This document shows, in pieces, positions 24,999 to 33,806 of a stretch of DNA of 64,000 nucleotides. The translations under genes were made by a program, and so were the position numbers. Where the stretch lies: the NCBI RefSeq assembly GCF_018070325.1, contig NZ_JAGPXY010000021.1, forward strand, positions 1 to 64,000, written 5' to 3'. This DNA comes from Micromonospora sp. H61 (GTDB lineage Bacteria > Actinomycetota > Actinomycetes > Mycobacteriales > Micromonosporaceae). Numbering within the stretch: position 1 is the first letter of the stretch; every line of letters begins with the position of its first letter. The notes beneath the pieces were generated by a model that was given only the letters and a program-made list of their open reading frames with translations, had not been told where the DNA came from and ran no database searches.

Positions 24999-26004
24999 CG
25001 GACCGGCGGGACAGGTGAGTCATCACCTTCTCGGCCAGAAGCACCCGGTCGACACCGCCGGAGCGGCCTGCCTGGTCAGTCAGGTAGATCGCGTTGAGCA
25101 GTTGGTCCGTGGCTAGGTCGCCCGGCTCCCGACGGGTGAGGAAGGTGTCGATTAGGTCGGTGCTGCCCTGGGCGAGACCGTCGAGGTGCGCGTCGACGAT
25201 GCTTGTCAGCTTGTCCCCATCGGGCTGCGGAAGGGTGACCTGAATGCACCGCCGGAGGAACGCGGGTGGGAACTCCCGTTCGTCGTTGCTGGTCATGACG
25301 ATGACCGGAAAGGCGCGACAACTGACCTGCCCTTGATGGACGGGCACTCGTTCGGTGCTGTCCGCGGTCATCACCTGGGCGTCGGCGGTCCGGTCCGCGT
25401 GCCGCACCAGCTCGGCGATCTCGTACGCGCCGTCCTCGACGATGGTGAGCAGATCGTTGGGGAGGTCGAGGTCGCCTTTGTCGATCTCGTCGATCAGCAA
25501 CACCCGGGGCTTCGCCGAGGGCAGCAGGGCGGTGCCCAGCGGGCCCAGCCGGATGAAACGGCCCAGGTCCTCACCGTGGTCATGTCCAGCGGTGTCGTCG
25601 GCATGCCGTTTGGTCTGGTAGAGCCGTGCCAACGGGTCGTACTGGTAGAGGCCGTCCTTCAGGGTCACCCGGCTGGTGATGTTCCAGCGCAATGGTCGGC
25701 CGAGCTTCAGCTCATGGGCGACCGCCGTCGCAAGCGTCGATTTTCCGGTGCCCGGGTGGCCCGTCACCAGCAGTGGACGACGCAGGTACAGGGCGGCGTT
25801 CACCAATTCTACGGTATCCGGATCCGGCCGATAGTTCGCGCCTCGACGGATGTCCGCCTCGGTTTCCTCGACACGTGGCGCGGTGGGGGTGGCGGATTCG
25901 TCGAAGACCCGCCATGGCGGTGGAGCGGGCAGCCGATCGATACCGTCGTGGGGGACTCCGGTGCCTTCATAGATCCACCAGCCCGGTTTCTCGGACACGC
26001 TCAC
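24988..26004 (-). CDS. MoxR-type AAA+ ATPase of the VMAP system
   Basis: 338 residues. AAA+ motifs are complete: Walker A GHPGTGKST (82-90), Walker B VLLIDEID (168-175), sensor 1 in VIVMTSNDERE and an arginine finger in AFLRRC. A 60-residue N-terminal extension starting GWWIYEGTGVP is typical of MoxR proteins in these cassettes. MoxR ATPases remodel partners that carry vWA domains; here the likely partner is the gene downstream, which it overlaps. The VMAP protease gene is 10 bases upstream, so all are in one operon. Confidence 0.9.
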   Translation of the reverse strand: MSVSEKPGWWIYEGTGVPHDGIDRLPAPPPWRVFDESATPTAPRVEETEADIRRGANYRPDPDTVELVNAALYLRRPLLVTGHPGTGKSTLATAVAHELKLGRPLRWNITSRVTLKDGLYQYDPLARLYQTKRHADDTAGHDHGEDLGRFIRLGPLGTALLPSAKPRVLLIDEIDKGDLDLPNDLLTIVEDGAYEIAELVRHADRTADAQVMTADSTERVPVHQGQVSCRAFPVIVMTSNDEREFPPAFLRRCIQVTLPQPDGDKLTSIVDAHLDGLAQGSTDLIDTFLTRREPGDLATDQLLNAIYLTDQAGRSGGVDRVLLAEKVMTHLSRRSDDD

Positions 26005-26014
26005 TCCTAACTCT

Positions 26015-27772
26015 TCACTCCGCGAAACTCAGGCGGGTCGGGCGACGCCGAGGTTCGTCCCACAGCAGGGTCACGTCGCGGCCACAGTGTTCGTCCTCGT
26101 CGTCGAGTTCGGCGGCCTCCACCCGTAGGTCGCGGACCCGCGCGGGCAACTCCTCGCTGCGGATGTCGCCCAACCGGGTAGCCATGGTGTCACTGAAACG
26201 CCTGCTGGCGCAGATGGTCTCGGTTTCGGGGCAGGCACAGGCGGCTCGTTGCCACAGCAGGACCGGCAGGCCACTCGCCACCGCGGAGCCGATCCGGTCC
26301 GGCTCTGTCCAGCGGCCCGCCAGCCCCAGCGCGAGCGGGCGTTTCGCGGAGCGCAGCCATGCCTTGAACTTCCGCAGTTCCCCGGTGCGGTTGGAGCAGT
26401 CGAGCCAGCTCATCGTGGCGTTCAGGTGGCCGGGGCGATCGCGAAGCTGTCGGGTCCGTTCCTCGATCATGCGCGGATCGGTGGTGTCGAACCATTCCAG
26501 GGCGCGGACCACGACCGGCCGGCTCCAACCGAGCGGCACTTGGTCGTGGTCGTCGAGGGCACGCCAGGAGTCGACGGGCCAGCCCAGGTGACCACGGGGC
26601 AGCACGAACTCGACGGCGATCGTCTCGTACGTGGCGTGCATCATCTTCCTGTACGCCTCGGGCAGGTGCTGCTCGATGGTCTCCTGGATCTTGTCTTCGG
26701 TGACCGTCTCCTCCAGGGTCCGTTCGTCCAGTCCACCGTCGGGGTTGGTGGCGGTCCAGATGGTGACGTGGTGTGCCTTGCGTCCTTCCGCCGACGGCGC
26801 GATCCGGACTACCACCCACCCTGGCCGGGTACCGGCGTCTTCGGTTGCCGGCTCGACCGATGTCGCGTCGCCCGCGCTCCAACCGTGTCGTCCCACCCAT
26901 TCGTGCAGAGCCGCACTGTGGTCGGGGGATTTCAACCCGATCCGTCGCAGCAGGGTGACCACGAGGTCGACAACCTCATCCTCGGGGAAGGTGGTGTTCA
27001 CCGCCAGCCACTCGACCATGGCGAGCACGCTGCTCAACGGCTGCTGCGGCGGGTCGGGGGAGAGCCGGGTGGGGTGCCCCAGCACCTCCATCGGTAGCCG
27101 GCGCATGTCGGGAAGCTTCAGGTCGTCCAGGATGGCCCGCAGCTCCCGGTACGCGATCGAGTCGAATGGGCCGAGGCGCATACGATCGATGATGAACGGC
27201 CAGTGGCGGCCGATCTCGTCGAGCGGCAGTACCACGCCGGTCCGCATGTCCGGGTCCCGGTCGGCGGAGATCACCATGCCGACCACCTCGTAGGTCCCCT
27301 GCACGTAGGCGGCCGAACCGCTGTAACCGCGCTCCAGGCGGGTGCCCCTGGTCTCGCTCGCGGTGGTCTGGCACGCCTGCCCCGCCAGCCGGGGGTACGC
27401 GTCAGCGTGGAAGTGGGCGATCTGGCCGGTCTTCCGGTAGCCGTCGGGGAAGCCAAACGCACCGAGCTCCTGTCGCGCGAAGATCTCCACCCCGTTCAGT
27501 GGCGCGAGCCGCGCAGGTTCTACCTCGACGGGCTCGGTCAGGCGGATCACCGCGACGTCACCCTCGTCGACCTCGCCAGGTGACCAGGGCCCCCGGAACA
27601 CCACGGCACCGTCGAGTCCGCCCGGGCTGGGCTGCAGAAACGACACCCTGGCGGCCATTGCGTCACCCACCACGTGCGCGCAGGTCAGAATGTGTTGGGC
27701 GTCAATCAGGAAGCCGCTGCCAGATCCGCCAGCAGTGTCGACTCTCACCTGCCACCGCGGCGCGGCACTCAC
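26015..27772 (-). CDS. VMAP protein with N-terminal trypsin-like protease
   Basis: 585 residues from GTG 27772, which overlaps the stop of the Trypco1 gene (GTGA). The N-terminal trypsin fold has a full predicted triad: His33 in LTCAHVVG, Asp72 in GDVAVIRL and Ser151 in RGYSGSAAY. It has no signal peptide, so the protease acts inside the cell. A helical middle (about 215-300) resembles an effector-associated domain. The C-terminal region (about 310-585), with HLGWPVDSWRAL and SRPVVVRALEWF, fits the VMAP-C domain. In published ternary systems VMAP links the effector (here the protease) to MoxR and vWA partners. Proteolysis on activation is the predicted output (inference). Confidence 0.8.
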   Translation of the reverse strand: MSAAPRWQVRVDTAGGSGSGFLIDAQHILTCAHVVGDAMAARVSFLQPSPGGLDGAVVFRGPWSPGEVDEGDVAVIRLTEPVEVEPARLAPLNGVEIFARQELGAFGFPDGYRKTGQIAHFHADAYPRLAGQACQTTASETRGTRLERGYSGSAAYVQGTYEVVGMVISADRDPDMRTGVVLPLDEIGRHWPFIIDRMRLGPFDSIAYRELRAILDDLKLPDMRRLPMEVLGHPTRLSPDPPQQPLSSVLAMVEWLAVNTTFPEDEVVDLVVTLLRRIGLKSPDHSAALHEWVGRHGWSAGDATSVEPATEDAGTRPGWVVVRIAPSAEGRKAHHVTIWTATNPDGGLDERTLEETVTEDKIQETIEQHLPEAYRKMMHATYETIAVEFVLPRGHLGWPVDSWRALDDHDQVPLGWSRPVVVRALEWFDTTDPRMIEERTRQLRDRPGHLNATMSWLDCSNRTGELRKFKAWLRSAKRPLALGLAGRWTEPDRIGSAVASGLPVLLWQRAACACPETETICASRRFSDTMATRLGDIRSEELPARVRDLRVEAAELDDEDEHCGRDVTLLWDEPRRRPTRLSFAE

Positions 27773-28116
27773 AGTGCGGCGACCTCGCTGCGCGGGGCAC
27801 CGCCTGACCAGGTGAGCTTGACCGTGAGATGGGCGTCGACGCCTGTCTTGGCGAAGACGGCGCCGGCCTGAGCATTGAAGTTGACCCCGAACTCGATCTC
27901 GATGTCATCCGGGCGATGGACGGCTTCGCGGAAGGTCGCGAGCGCCTTCTGCGCCGCTATGTTGATCTCTCGCAGGCCCGCCTCAAATCGCTTCCGAGCC
28001 TCGACGATCTGGTCCGCACCGAGCCCCGCCTCGCCGAAACCGGCCTCTCGCCGGTCGATCTCGAAGACGACCTCGTCGCCGTCCTCGGTGCAGACACGCA
28101 TCAACTCGGTTGGCAT
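27769..28116 (-). CDS. Trypsin-co-occurring domain protein (Trypco1)
   Basis: 115 residues from ATG 28116, with GGGAGG 4 bases upstream; an upstream in-frame GTG at 28158 lacks a ribosome site. The domain shows a strand-rich start (MRVCTEDGDEVVFEI), a central helix (LREINIAAQKALATF) and the diagnostic ending EIEFGVNFNAQAGAVFAKT then LTVKLTW. Trypco1 proteins are encoded beside cytoplasmic trypsin-like proteases in conflict systems and may restrain or recruit them. It is the first gene of the minus-strand arm and is translationally coupled to the protease. Confidence 0.8.
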   Translation of the reverse strand: MPTELMRVCTEDGDEVVFEIDRREAGFGEAGLGADQIVEARKRFEAGLREINIAAQKALATFREAVHRPDDIEIEFGVNFNAQAGAVFAKTGVDAHLTVKLTWSGGAPRSEVAAL

Positions 28117-28141
28117 CAAACCTCCCGTGATAGCCAGGTTC

Positions 28142-28156
28142 GGTTGAGCATCAACC
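28142..28156 (-). promoter_or_regulatory. Short inverted repeat upstream of the VMAP operon
   Basis: GGTTGA-GCA-TCAACC is a perfect 6-bp inverted repeat 26 bases before the Trypco1 start. It could be an operator; a small structural hairpin is also possible. The rest of the 170-base divergent gap to fdhA holds no clear promoter boxes apart from TTGACC (28250-28255) on the + strand. Confidence 0.3.
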
Positions 28157-28286
28157 ACTGTGTACTCCGCCGCTGTCGGGTCGCTGACTTAATCTGGTTC
28201 CCCCTTGATCCGGCCTCGAGCGATCCTCCCGCTCGCGAACCTGTCTCAGTTGACCTATCTTCAGAGGGTCGCTCGCGTGGGAGGGG

Positions 28287-31200
28287 GTGTCGGGGTTGGG
28301 GTTACGGACCTTTATCGAGGGTTGGCCGGTCTATCGCCAGCTCACCGGCACGGACCCGCTGGGCCGGGGTGCCGCGGCGAAGTCCGACGTGTCCCGCGCG
28401 CTCACCGCCCGCACCGATACCGCCGATTCGGTGGCCCGGTCGGTCTGCCCGTACTGCGCTGTGGGTTGTGGTCAGCGGGTGTTCGTGAAGGACGGGCGGG
28501 TCAGTCAGATCGAGGGTGATCCGGACAGTCCGATCTCGCGGGGTCGGCTCTGCCCGAAGGGTTCGGCGAGCAAGAGCCTGGTCACCAGCCCGCTGCGGCA
28601 GACCACGGTCCGCTACCGCCGGCCGTACTCGACGCAGTGGGAGGATCTGGAGCTCGACACCGCGCTCGACATGATCGCCGACCGGATCCTCGCCGCCCGC
28701 GAGCAGACCTGGGAGGACGTCGACACGCAGGGTCGACCGCTCAACCGGACGTTGGGTATTTCCAGTCTGGGTGGGGCGACGCTGGACAACGAGGAGAACT
28801 ACCTCATCAAGAAGTTGTTCACCGCGATGGGGGCGCTCCAGATCGAGAACCAGGCCCGTATTTGACACTCCGCCACCGTCCCCGGTCTGGGGGCCAGCTT
28901 CGGTCGTGGCGGTGCGACGGATTTCCAGCAGGACATCGCCAACGCTGACGTGATCGTCATCCAGGGTTCGAACATGGCTGAGGCGCACCCGGTGGGTTTC
29001 CAGTGGGTGATGGAGGCCAAGCGCAAGGGTGCGAAGGTCTTCCACGTCGATCCACGGTTCACCCGGACGAGTGCGGTCGCGGATGAGTACGTGCCGATCC
29101 GGGCGGGCACCGACATCGCGCTGCTCGGCGGGGTGGTGCGCTACATCCTGGACAACGAGTTGGACTTCCGGGAGTACGTGCTCGCGTACACCAATGCGGC
29201 GACGATCGTCAGCGAGGAGTTCAGCGACACCGAGGACGGCGACGGCTTCTTCTCCGGCTTCGACCCGGAGACCGGCACCTACGTGCAGGACAGCTGGCAG
29301 TACGAGGGGCACGAGGGTTCGTCGGGCAGTGGGCACACCGCCCAGGAGCGGGACAGCGCCGCGGGGTTGACGCACGAGTCGCACGGCGCGCCGGTGGGCG
29401 GGCAGACCCGGCGCGACGAGACGTTGCAGCATCCGCGCTGCGTCTATCAGATCCTCAAGCGACACTTCTCCCGTTACACCCCGGAGATGGTGGAGCGGGT
29501 CTGTGGCATTTCGCAGGCGCAGTTCCTGGAGTTGGCGCGGGCGTGGACGGCGAACTCCGGCCGGAACCGCACCGGCATGCTGATCTACTCGGTGGGCTGG
29601 ACGCAGCACAGCGTCGGCGTGCAGTACATCCGCACCGGCGCGATCATCCAGCTCCTGCTGGGCAACATGGGTCGCCCGGGTGGCGGGGTGATGGCGCTTC
29701 GTGGCCACGCCAGCATCCAGGGCTCGACCGACATCCCGACGTTGTTCAACCTGTTGCCCGGTTATCTGCCGATGCCGCACCACGCCGAGCACCCGAGCTT
29801 CGACGAGTGGGTGGACAGCATTCGCCACCCGGGGCAGAAGGGGTTCTGGGGTAACGCGCGGTCGTTCGCCGCCAGCCTGCTCAAGGCGTACTGGGGTGAC
29901 GCGGCGACGCCGGAGAACGACTTCTGCTACGGCTATCTGCCCCGGCTGACCGGTGATCACGGCACGTACCAACAGGTGCTCAACATGATCGACGGGAAGA
30001 TCAAGGGGTACTTCCTGCTCGGGCAGAACCCGGCGGTCGGCTCCGCACACGGTCGCGCGCAGCGGCTCGGGATGGCCAACCTCGACTGGTTGGTGGTCCG
30101 GGACCTTTTCATGATCGAAAGCGCGACGTTCTGGCAGAACGGCCCCGAGGTCACCACCGGGGAGATCGTGCCGGAGGAGTGCCGCACGGAGGTGTTCTTC
30201 CTGCCCGCCGCGTCGCATGTGGAGAAGGAGGGCACGTTCACCCAGACGCAGCGGTTGTTGCAGTGGCGGGAGAAGGCCGTCGAGCCGCCGGGCGACGCCC
30301 GCTCCGAGCTGTGGTTCTTCTATCACCTGGGCCACAAACTGCGGGAGAAGCTGGCCGACTCGCCGCTGCCGCGCGACCGCGCGCTGCTCGACCTCACCTG
30401 GGACTACCCCACGCACGGTCCGCACGCGGAGCCGAGCGCCGAGGCGGTGCTGCGCGAGATCAACGGGTACGACGTGGCGACCGGCCGCCCGCTGTCCGGT
30501 TTCGCCGAGGCCCGTGCGGACGGCTCCACCGCCATCGGTTGTTGGATCTACAGCGGGGTGTACGCGGACGGGGTGAACCAGGCGGCCCGGCGCAGGTCCC
30601 GGCACGAACAGGACTGGGTGGCCGCCGAGTGGGGTTGGGCGTGGCCGGCGAACCGGCGCATCCTCTACAACCGTGCCTCCGCCGACCCGGACGGCAACCC
30701 GTGGTCTGAGCGCAAGCGGTACGTGTGGTGGGACGCGGAGAAGTCCGAGTGGACCGGCTACGACGTGCCGGACTTCGAGAAGACCAAGCCACCGTCGTAC
30801 CGGCCGCCGGCCGGCGCGTCCGGGCCGGAGGGCATCGCGGGCGACGACCCGTTCGTCATGCAGGGCGACGGCAAGGGCTGGCTGTACGCGCCCAGCGGTG
30901 TCCTGGACGGGCCGCTGCCGACGCACTACGAGCCGGTGGAGTCGCCGGTGCGTAACCCGCTCTACGGTCAGCAGGCCAATCCGACCCGCAAGATGTACGC
31001 GCATCCGGTGAACTCGGTGAACCCGAGCCCGCCGCAGGAGCACGCTCAGGTGTTCCCGTACGTGTTCACTGTCAGCCGGCTCACCGAGCACCACACCGCC
31101 GGTGCGATGAGCCGGACCGTGTCACCGTTGGCCGAGCTGCAACCGGAGATGTTCGTCGAGGTGTCCCCGGCCCTGGCCGGCGAGGTCGGGTTGACGCATC

Positions 31201-31568
31201 TGGGCTGGGCGCACCTGGTCAGCGGCCGTGCGGTGATCGAGGCGAAGGTGCTGGTGACCGACCGGCTCACCCCGCTGCGGGTGGACGGTCGGATCATCCA
31301 CCAGGTGTGGTTGCCGTACCACTTCGGTTTCGAGGGTCTGGTCACCGGTGACTCGGCCAACGACCTGTTCGGTATCAGCCTGGACCCGAACGTGCTGATC
31401 CAGGAGAGCAAGGTCGGCACCTGTGACGTGCGGCCGGGCCGTCGTCCCATCGGCCCGGCGTTGCTCGAGCTGGTGGCCGACTACCAGCGGCGCGCCGGGA
31501 TCGTCCCCGGCCAGCACGCGCCGGCCGTGACCACCGACGATGAGGGGAAGGAGCACGGTGCTTCCTGA
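28287..31568 (+). CDS. fdhA: Selenocysteine formate dehydrogenase, major (Mo/W-bis-MGD) subunit
   Basis: About 1093 residues when the in-frame TGA at 28863-28865 is read as selenocysteine (residue 193, followed by His as in known Sec-FDHs). Read as stop, the gene would be cut into 192- and over 870-residue pieces. Cys54, 57, 61 and 89 (CPYCAVGC ... GRLCPKG) bind a 4Fe-4S cluster. Downstream are the molybdopterin-binding segments IQGSNMAEAHPVGF and LLGNMGRPGGGVM, and the C-terminal dinucleotide-binding domain. It oxidises formate to CO2, feeding electrons to the Fe-S and membrane subunits next door. The start may be TTG 28296, which has better spacing to GGAGGGGG. There is no Tat signal, so the enzyme faces the cytoplasm. 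Confidence 0.9.
28863..28912 (+). promoter_or_regulatory. Bacterial SECIS element directing Sec at the TGA
   Basis: The TGA (28863-28865) is followed by a hairpin. The outer stem is CCGCCAC (28870-28876) with GTGGCGG (28906-28912); the apical stem CCCC (28880-28883) with GGGG (28889-28892) holds the loop GGTCT (28884-28888). The same GGUCU loop at the same codon distance (seventh codon after UGA) is known from E. coli fdhF. Confidence 0.8.
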
Positions 31569-32526
31569 CCCGAACAGCCTGTACGGTCCGCTGGACCCGG
31601 CACCCGATGCGGGCTATGAGAACGCGCCGCCCCGGATGGGGTTCTTCACCGACACCAGCGTCTGCATCGGCTGCAAGGCCTGTGAGGTCGCCTGCAAGGA
31701 GTGGAACGGCGTCCCGGAGAGCGGCCTGGACCTGCTCGGCATGTCGTACGACAACACCGGCGCGTTGACCGCGAACTCGTGGCGGCACGTCGCGTTCATC
31801 GAGCAGCCCCGCCCGGCCGGGCACGGCGCCGCACCGGCGGATGTCCTCGGCGCGCCGGTCGACGCCGACGCGGCCCGGCCGGTCGACGGGGGGCCGCAGT
31901 TCCTGGGGATGCCGGGGGCCCAGCCACCGGGCCGGGGCACGGGCGTCGAGGAACGCACGGATTTCCGGTGGTTGATGATGTCGGACGTCTGCAAGCACTG
32001 CACGCATGCGGCGTGTCTGGACGTGTGTCCGACGGGTTCGTTGTTCCGCACGGAGTTCGGCACCGTGGTGGTGCAGGAGGACATCTGCAACGGGTGTGGG
32101 TACTGCATCTCGGCGTGCCCGTACGGGGTGATCGATCAGCGTAAGGACGACGGTCGGGCGTGGAAGTGCACGCTGTGCTACGACCGGTTGGGCGCGGGGA
32201 TGACTCCGGCGTGTGCGCAGGCGTGCCCGACCGAGTCGATCCAGTACGGGCCCCTGGACGAGCTGCGTGAACGTGCCGCCGCCCGGGTGGCGACGCTGCA
32301 CGAGCGGGGGGTCCCCGAGGCCCGCCTGTACGGGCACGACCCGAACGACGGCGTGGGCGGTGACGGGGCGTTCTTCCTGCTCCTGGACGAACCCGAGGTG
32401 TACGGGCTGCCGCCCGACCCGGTCGTGACCACCCGTGACCTGCCGAAGATGTGGAAGCGCGCCGGCCTCGCCGCTCTCGCCATGGCGGCGGCGACTGTCG
32501 CCGCGTTCGTCGGAGGTTCCTCATGA
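31558..32526 (+). CDS. fdhB: Formate dehydrogenase Fe-S (beta) subunit
   Basis: 322 residues from GTG 31558, overlapping the fdhA stop by 11 bases with GGAAGGAG just upstream. Sixteen cysteines in four ferredoxin-type groups are visible: CIGCKACEVAC, CKHCTHAACLDVC, CNGCGYCISAC and CTLCYDRLGAGMTPACAQAC. They would carry four 4Fe-4S clusters from the active-site subunit to the membrane. A C-terminal hydrophobic helix (GLAALAMAAATVAAFVGG) anchors it. It is longer than simple ferredoxin subunits because of a Gly/Ala/Pro-rich insert at about 80-135. Confidence 0.9.
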   Translation: MLPDPNSLYGPLDPAPDAGYENAPPRMGFFTDTSVCIGCKACEVACKEWNGVPESGLDLLGMSYDNTGALTANSWRHVAFIEQPRPAGHGAAPADVLGAPVDADAARPVDGGPQFLGMPGAQPPGRGTGVEERTDFRWLMMSDVCKHCTHAACLDVCPTGSLFRTEFGTVVVQEDICNGCGYCISACPYGVIDQRKDDGRAWKCTLCYDRLGAGMTPACAQACPTESIQYGPLDELRERAAARVATLHERGVPEARLYGHDPNDGVGGDGAFFLLLDEPEVYGLPPDPVVTTRDLPKMWKRAGLAALAMAAATVAAFVGGSS

Positions 32527-33674
32527 CCCCACCGGGCCCTGTGGGCGACCGGTTCCGTCGCTTCCGGGAGCGCCTCGCCGCCGAGGGCGGCGACCGACCA
32601 CCGGTGAGCGACGACCGCCCCAGTACCGCCAGCGGCAGCACCGAAGCCGGGGGCCGGACGGGCCGGCGGGGCGGGCGGCGTGGCGGCGGTGAGGAACTGC
32701 GGGTGCCGGAGGCCGAGTTCACCTCCTATTACGGTCGGCCCGTTCTGAAGGGACCGGTCTGGAAGTGGGACATCGCCGCGTACCTGTTCACCGGCGGGTT
32801 GGCAGCCGGCTCGTCGCTGCTGGCTGCGGGCGGGCAGCTCACCGGGCGGCCCGCGCTGCGTCGCGCCGGTCGGGTGACAGCCCTGGCCGCCGTCAGCGCC
32901 AGCGCCGTCTTCCTGATCAGGGACCTGGGCCGGCCGGCGCGGTTCCACCACATGCTGCGGGTGGCCAAGCCGACCTCGCCGATGTCGATGGGTACCTGGA
33001 TTCTCACCGCGTACGGGCCAGCGGCGGGCGTCGCCGCGATCGCCGAGGCGGCCGGTCTGCTGCCCCGGCACGGTCTGCTCGGGCTGGCCGGCCGGGCGTT
33101 GCCGCCGATCGGGCACGCCGCCGGGCTGCTCGCCGCCGGCACCGCGCCGGCGCTGGCCACGTACACCGGGGTGTTGCTGGCCGACACGGCGGTGCCGTCC
33201 TGGCATGAGGCGTACCCCGAGTTGCCGGTGATCTTCGCGGGCAGCGCGTTGGCCAGCGGCGCCGGCGTGGGTCTGCTCGCCGCGCCGCCGGCCCAGGCCG
33301 GGCCGGCCCGCCGGATGGCGGTGGCCGGCGCGGCCCTGGAGCTGTACGGCGCGCATCGGGTGGAGACCCGCCTCGGCCTGCTCAGCGAGCCCTACCGGTT
33401 GGGTCGGCCGGGCCGGTTGCTGCGTGCCGGGCGGCTGCTGACCGCCGGCGGGGTGGCGGGTGCTCTGCTGGGCCGGCGCAGCCGGGTGGTCGGTGCGCTC
33501 TCGGGGACCGCGCTGCTGGCCGCGTCGGTGCTGACCCGGTTCGGCATCTTCTACGGTGGCGTCGCCTCGGCCCGCGACCCCCGCTACACGGTGGTGCCGC
33601 AGCGCGAACGGGTCGAGGCGCGGCGAGCCGGCATGGATCTTCCAGCTGATCGGGCGGTCCCGCCCGCGGTGTGA
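32523..33674 (+). CDS. NrfD/PsrC-like membrane subunit of formate dehydrogenase
   Basis: 383 residues from ATG 32523 (ATGA overlap with fdhB). A charged, Arg/Gly-rich cytoplasmic N terminus (1-80) precedes about eight hydrophobic helices. GPVWKWDIAAYLFTGGLAAG and LIRDLGRPARFHHMLRV are typical NrfD-family motifs. Such subunits pass electrons from Fe-S proteins to the quinone pool without haem. The enzyme is therefore probably a quinone-linked respiratory formate dehydrogenase. The tRNA-Sec gene begins 13 bases after its stop. Confidence 0.85.
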   Translation: MTPPGPVGDRFRRFRERLAAEGGDRPPVSDDRPSTASGSTEAGGRTGRRGGRRGGGEELRVPEAEFTSYYGRPVLKGPVWKWDIAAYLFTGGLAAGSSLLAAGGQLTGRPALRRAGRVTALAAVSASAVFLIRDLGRPARFHHMLRVAKPTSPMSMGTWILTAYGPAAGVAAIAEAAGLLPRHGLLGLAGRALPPIGHAAGLLAAGTAPALATYTGVLLADTAVPSWHEAYPELPVIFAGSALASGAGVGLLAAPPAQAGPARRMAVAGAALELYGAHRVETRLGLLSEPYRLGRPGRLLRAGRLLTAGGVAGALLGRRSRVVGALSGTALLAASVLTRFGIFYGGVASARDPRYTVVPQRERVEARRAGMDLPADRAVPPAV

Positions 33675-33687
33675 TCGAATGTCCGGT

Positions 33688-33783
33688 GGAGGCGTTCAGG
33701 CGGCTGGTGCCCCTCCCGGTCTTCAAAACCGGAGTGGTCCGGGACCCGGGCCAGGCGGGTTCGATTCCCGTCCGTCTCCGCCA
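33688..33783 (+). tRNA. selC: tRNA-Sec (anticodon TCA)
   Basis: 96 bases including an encoded CCA. The acceptor GGAGGCG pairs with CGTCTCC; the anticodon stem CCGGT (33716-33720) and ACCGG (33728-33732) hold loop CTTCAAA with anticodon TCA at 33723-33725. The variable arm is long, with GGTCCGGG/CCCGGGCC potential, and the T arm reads GGGTTCGATTCCC. The length and anticodon identify tRNA-Sec. It lies between fdh and selA with gaps of 13 and about 20 bases, so it is probably cut from an operon transcript. Confidence 0.9.
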
Positions 33784-33806
33784 CACCGCTTGCAGGAGAT
33801 GACGTG

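Noticed and set aside
13659..28286. Mobile island with integrase or attachment sites
   Set aside because: No integrase, transposase, tRNA edge or flanking direct repeat was found around the conflict genes; gene composition matches the surroundings.
28863..28865. Nonsense mutation or pseudogene call for fdhA
   Set aside because: Position, following His, SECIS hairpin and the adjacent tRNA-Sec/selA/selB genes all support selenocysteine.
28302..31094. 930-codon open frame on the minus strand
   Set aside because: It lies antisense to fdhA, is Arg/Val/His-rich without any domain, and is a GC-skew shadow of the real gene.
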